Source: Casuarina equisetifolia
Lineage: Eukaryota; Streptophyta; Magnoliopsida; Fagales; Casuarinaceae
NCBI GenBank assembly: GCA_028551475.1
Contig: CM052356.1
Location: 16,023,884-16,087,883 of the forward strand
Direction: 5' to 3'
Length of the DNA stretch: 64,000 bases
Part shown: one piece after another, positions 62,278 through 64,000 of the stretch
Layout: every line of letters starts with the position of its first letter
Position numbering within the stretch: position 1 is the stretch's first letter
Program-made: the position numbers and the translations under genes
The notes under the pieces: model-generated
What the model saw: only the letters and a program-made list of their open reading frames with translations
Told to the model about the DNA's origin: nothing
Databases searched by the model: none

Positions 62278-64000
62278 CTCCAGAAAAAAATTATTTATCA
62301 AATCCCAATCCAAACTCCACCCTTTTCTCTCTCTATCTCTCTCTCCCCCTCTCTCTCTCCATCTCTCTTTCTATTCCCTTATCCCTCCTACTGTGGAACA
62401 CACCCCAGAAAATGGTAACTAACCATTACGTTTTGCCTCTTCAGGGAAAGCATGAGAAGGGGATTTTAGGCCATAAGCAAGAATAAAGCATATGATTTTG
62501 GAGTGGATAGATTTTGCGCCTATCTGTCTTCTCTTTCTGAGATGATAACACAATATTATAATTTTTTGTTATTCATTCTCCAACTTTTCTGAGTGAGTTT
62601 CTTTTTCATGCATGTGGGTAGGGTCATTTATGGCCTAGTTGCACCCAAAAGGCTCCCCGCAAGAGAGAAGAAGTGGGGATGGGGATTGGAGGGTGACGAA
62701 GCTGATTGGCTAGTGGAGGTGGGGATACAAATTGACTGGCGAACTGCAACCACAACTTTTTCTTCCCCAGATTTTTGTTTTCTTTTTTCTTTTTTCTTTT
62801 TTTTCTTATCCTCTGCAGCAACAATCCCAGCCCTCCTCTCTCTAGTTCCTTCCATACTCCATCCATTGACAGGGTGGAGACTTGTGAATTGACAGACACG
62901 CTCAATTTCCACGCATTATCGTCGTCATCCTTAAGCCATGCGAGCGCCCATATCCATTTTTACCTACTGAGCACCTCCCATTATTGTCGAAAAGCCTCTT
63001 CTGTTTTTATAAGGAAGGTGGTCTTTTCGGTCGTCTTCTTTTTCATTCAATTCCCATTTCTGTGATTGATCCTGCTTGTTTAGAAATAATAGACTGGTAA
63101 ATCAACTTAAATCCTGCTTCATGAGCTAAAACGAGAGTCAAATAGATGTTTATTGTACCTCAAAAATTAGTTCATAAATTAAATATAAATGAAATATATA
63201 TTCTTCGTGCTCTAAACATCAAAATCTATCTTATATTTAAATATTTTTAAAATATAAAAACTTCATTTTGAAAATTTGCTAGTTGCCAATTGGAGCCACT
63301 TGGGTTGGATTTTATTTGCCGTGTTCCAAGAGATGAACTTGGACTTACTGTGGAAGGTCGGAAGTTGGAAGACGACAGAAAAAGCTTAAGGATGGATAGA
63401 TGAGAACGCTGAGGAGGATTTGGCCTTTTCCTCATGGGGTGGGCCTTTCTCCTTCGCCAGGGGCTCTTCGCGTTCCTCGGGTTCCGGCGCTGTCTCCCTC
63501 CTCCTCTTGACCTTTTTATCTATACTAGCACTAAAACGAGCTCGGTTAATATACTAACTAGCATGAACTTATGGAATTCTAGTTATCTTATGACTAGAAA
63601 ATCTGATAATTATTTTTTATTTGTATTATGGCAACAAGGTTTGATATTATGTTCTTTGTTTTTATTTGTCAATCTTAATTTCTATTAGGAGTGTTTCTAA
63701 TTTCTTTAGTAGATCACATTTTATTTCTAATACTAGTGAAGAAGAAATATTTTATTAATAATTTTGTTGAAAACAATCATTTTGTTACTAATATAACAGT
63801 TTTATTATTTCATATAAAAAAAAACAAATGAGCTAATTTGATCATATAAAAGAGCTTAAATACTCTTCTCATTAGATTGACATTTTGGGATAAAACTCAA
63901 ATTAATGACAAACAGTAATGGAAAACCCATCAAATGATTTCTATGGTTTCTTAGGAAAGTGATGTGTTCCAAACTTTTCCGTGAGATCCCATCAAATGAT
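62278..64000. promoter_or_regulatory. CRY1 leader and upstream region
   Basis: A CT-rich block at about 62325-62375 is probably in the CRY1 leader. Further out are a pyrimidine-rich TTTTCT block near 62775 and a GC-richer patch at 63430-63520 with no domain. The last ~450 bases are AT-rich. No second gene is recognised before the window ends. Confidence 0.5.

Overview
This is nuclear genomic DNA from a flowering plant, almost certainly a eudicot and probably a woody one. The genes are split by AT-rich introns with GT-AG borders. The proteins are plant-specific types: an MBD8-like methyl-CpG-binding protein, a NIP aquaporin, a plant cryptochrome 1 with its C-terminal extension, a 5'-adenylylsulfate reductase-like protein and an epsilon-type 14-3-3. 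Intergenic DNA is AT-rich with microsatellites, tandem repeats and worn retroelement pieces. No rRNA, tRNA, CRISPR array or bacterial-style operon was recognised. The species cannot be named from this alone.

Layout, left to right. (1) 1-1446, minus: 5' part of an LRR protein gene, cut by the window edge. (2) 2.2-9.7 kb: gene-poor AT-rich DNA with a diverged ~500-bp tandem array (5.04-7.56 kb) arranged as an alternating A/B dimer of ~1 kb. (3) 9719-19872, plus: a four-exon MBD8-like gene with a 4.5-kb first intron. (4) 22506-25036, plus: an APR-like (APRL5/7 type) thioredoxin-fold membrane protein. (5) 26738-28896, minus: NSE3/MAGE subunit of the SMC5/6 complex. (6) 30782-32484, plus: an alpha/beta hydrolase. 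(7) 33494-36515, minus: a 14-3-3 protein. (8) 37-40 kb: intergenic, with a promoter-like segment and a duplicated leader/small ORF on the minus strand. (9) 40087-43710, minus: a group of PP2C phosphatase. (10) 43.7-53.2 kb: long AT-rich intergenic stretch with retroelement-like pieces, including a probable TRIM with a tRNA-Met primer site. (11) 53256-54905, plus: NIP subgroup I aquaporin. (12) 56239-62277, minus: cryptochrome 1. (13) 62.3-64 kb: CRY1 upstream region.

The genes are ordinary unlinked housekeeping and signalling genes rather than a pathway cluster. All coding models were spliced by hand. Each was checked for GT-AG borders, an unbroken reading frame and a fit to known family architecture, and the full-length models have lengths that are multiples of three.

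I found no convincing undescribed system. The points most worth a second look are the dimeric satellite-like array, the CRY1 stop codon sitting on a splice donor, the orphan promoter with duplicated small ORFs at 38.2-38.75 kb, the unusually long multi-domain MBD protein, and the local tandem duplications inside introns.
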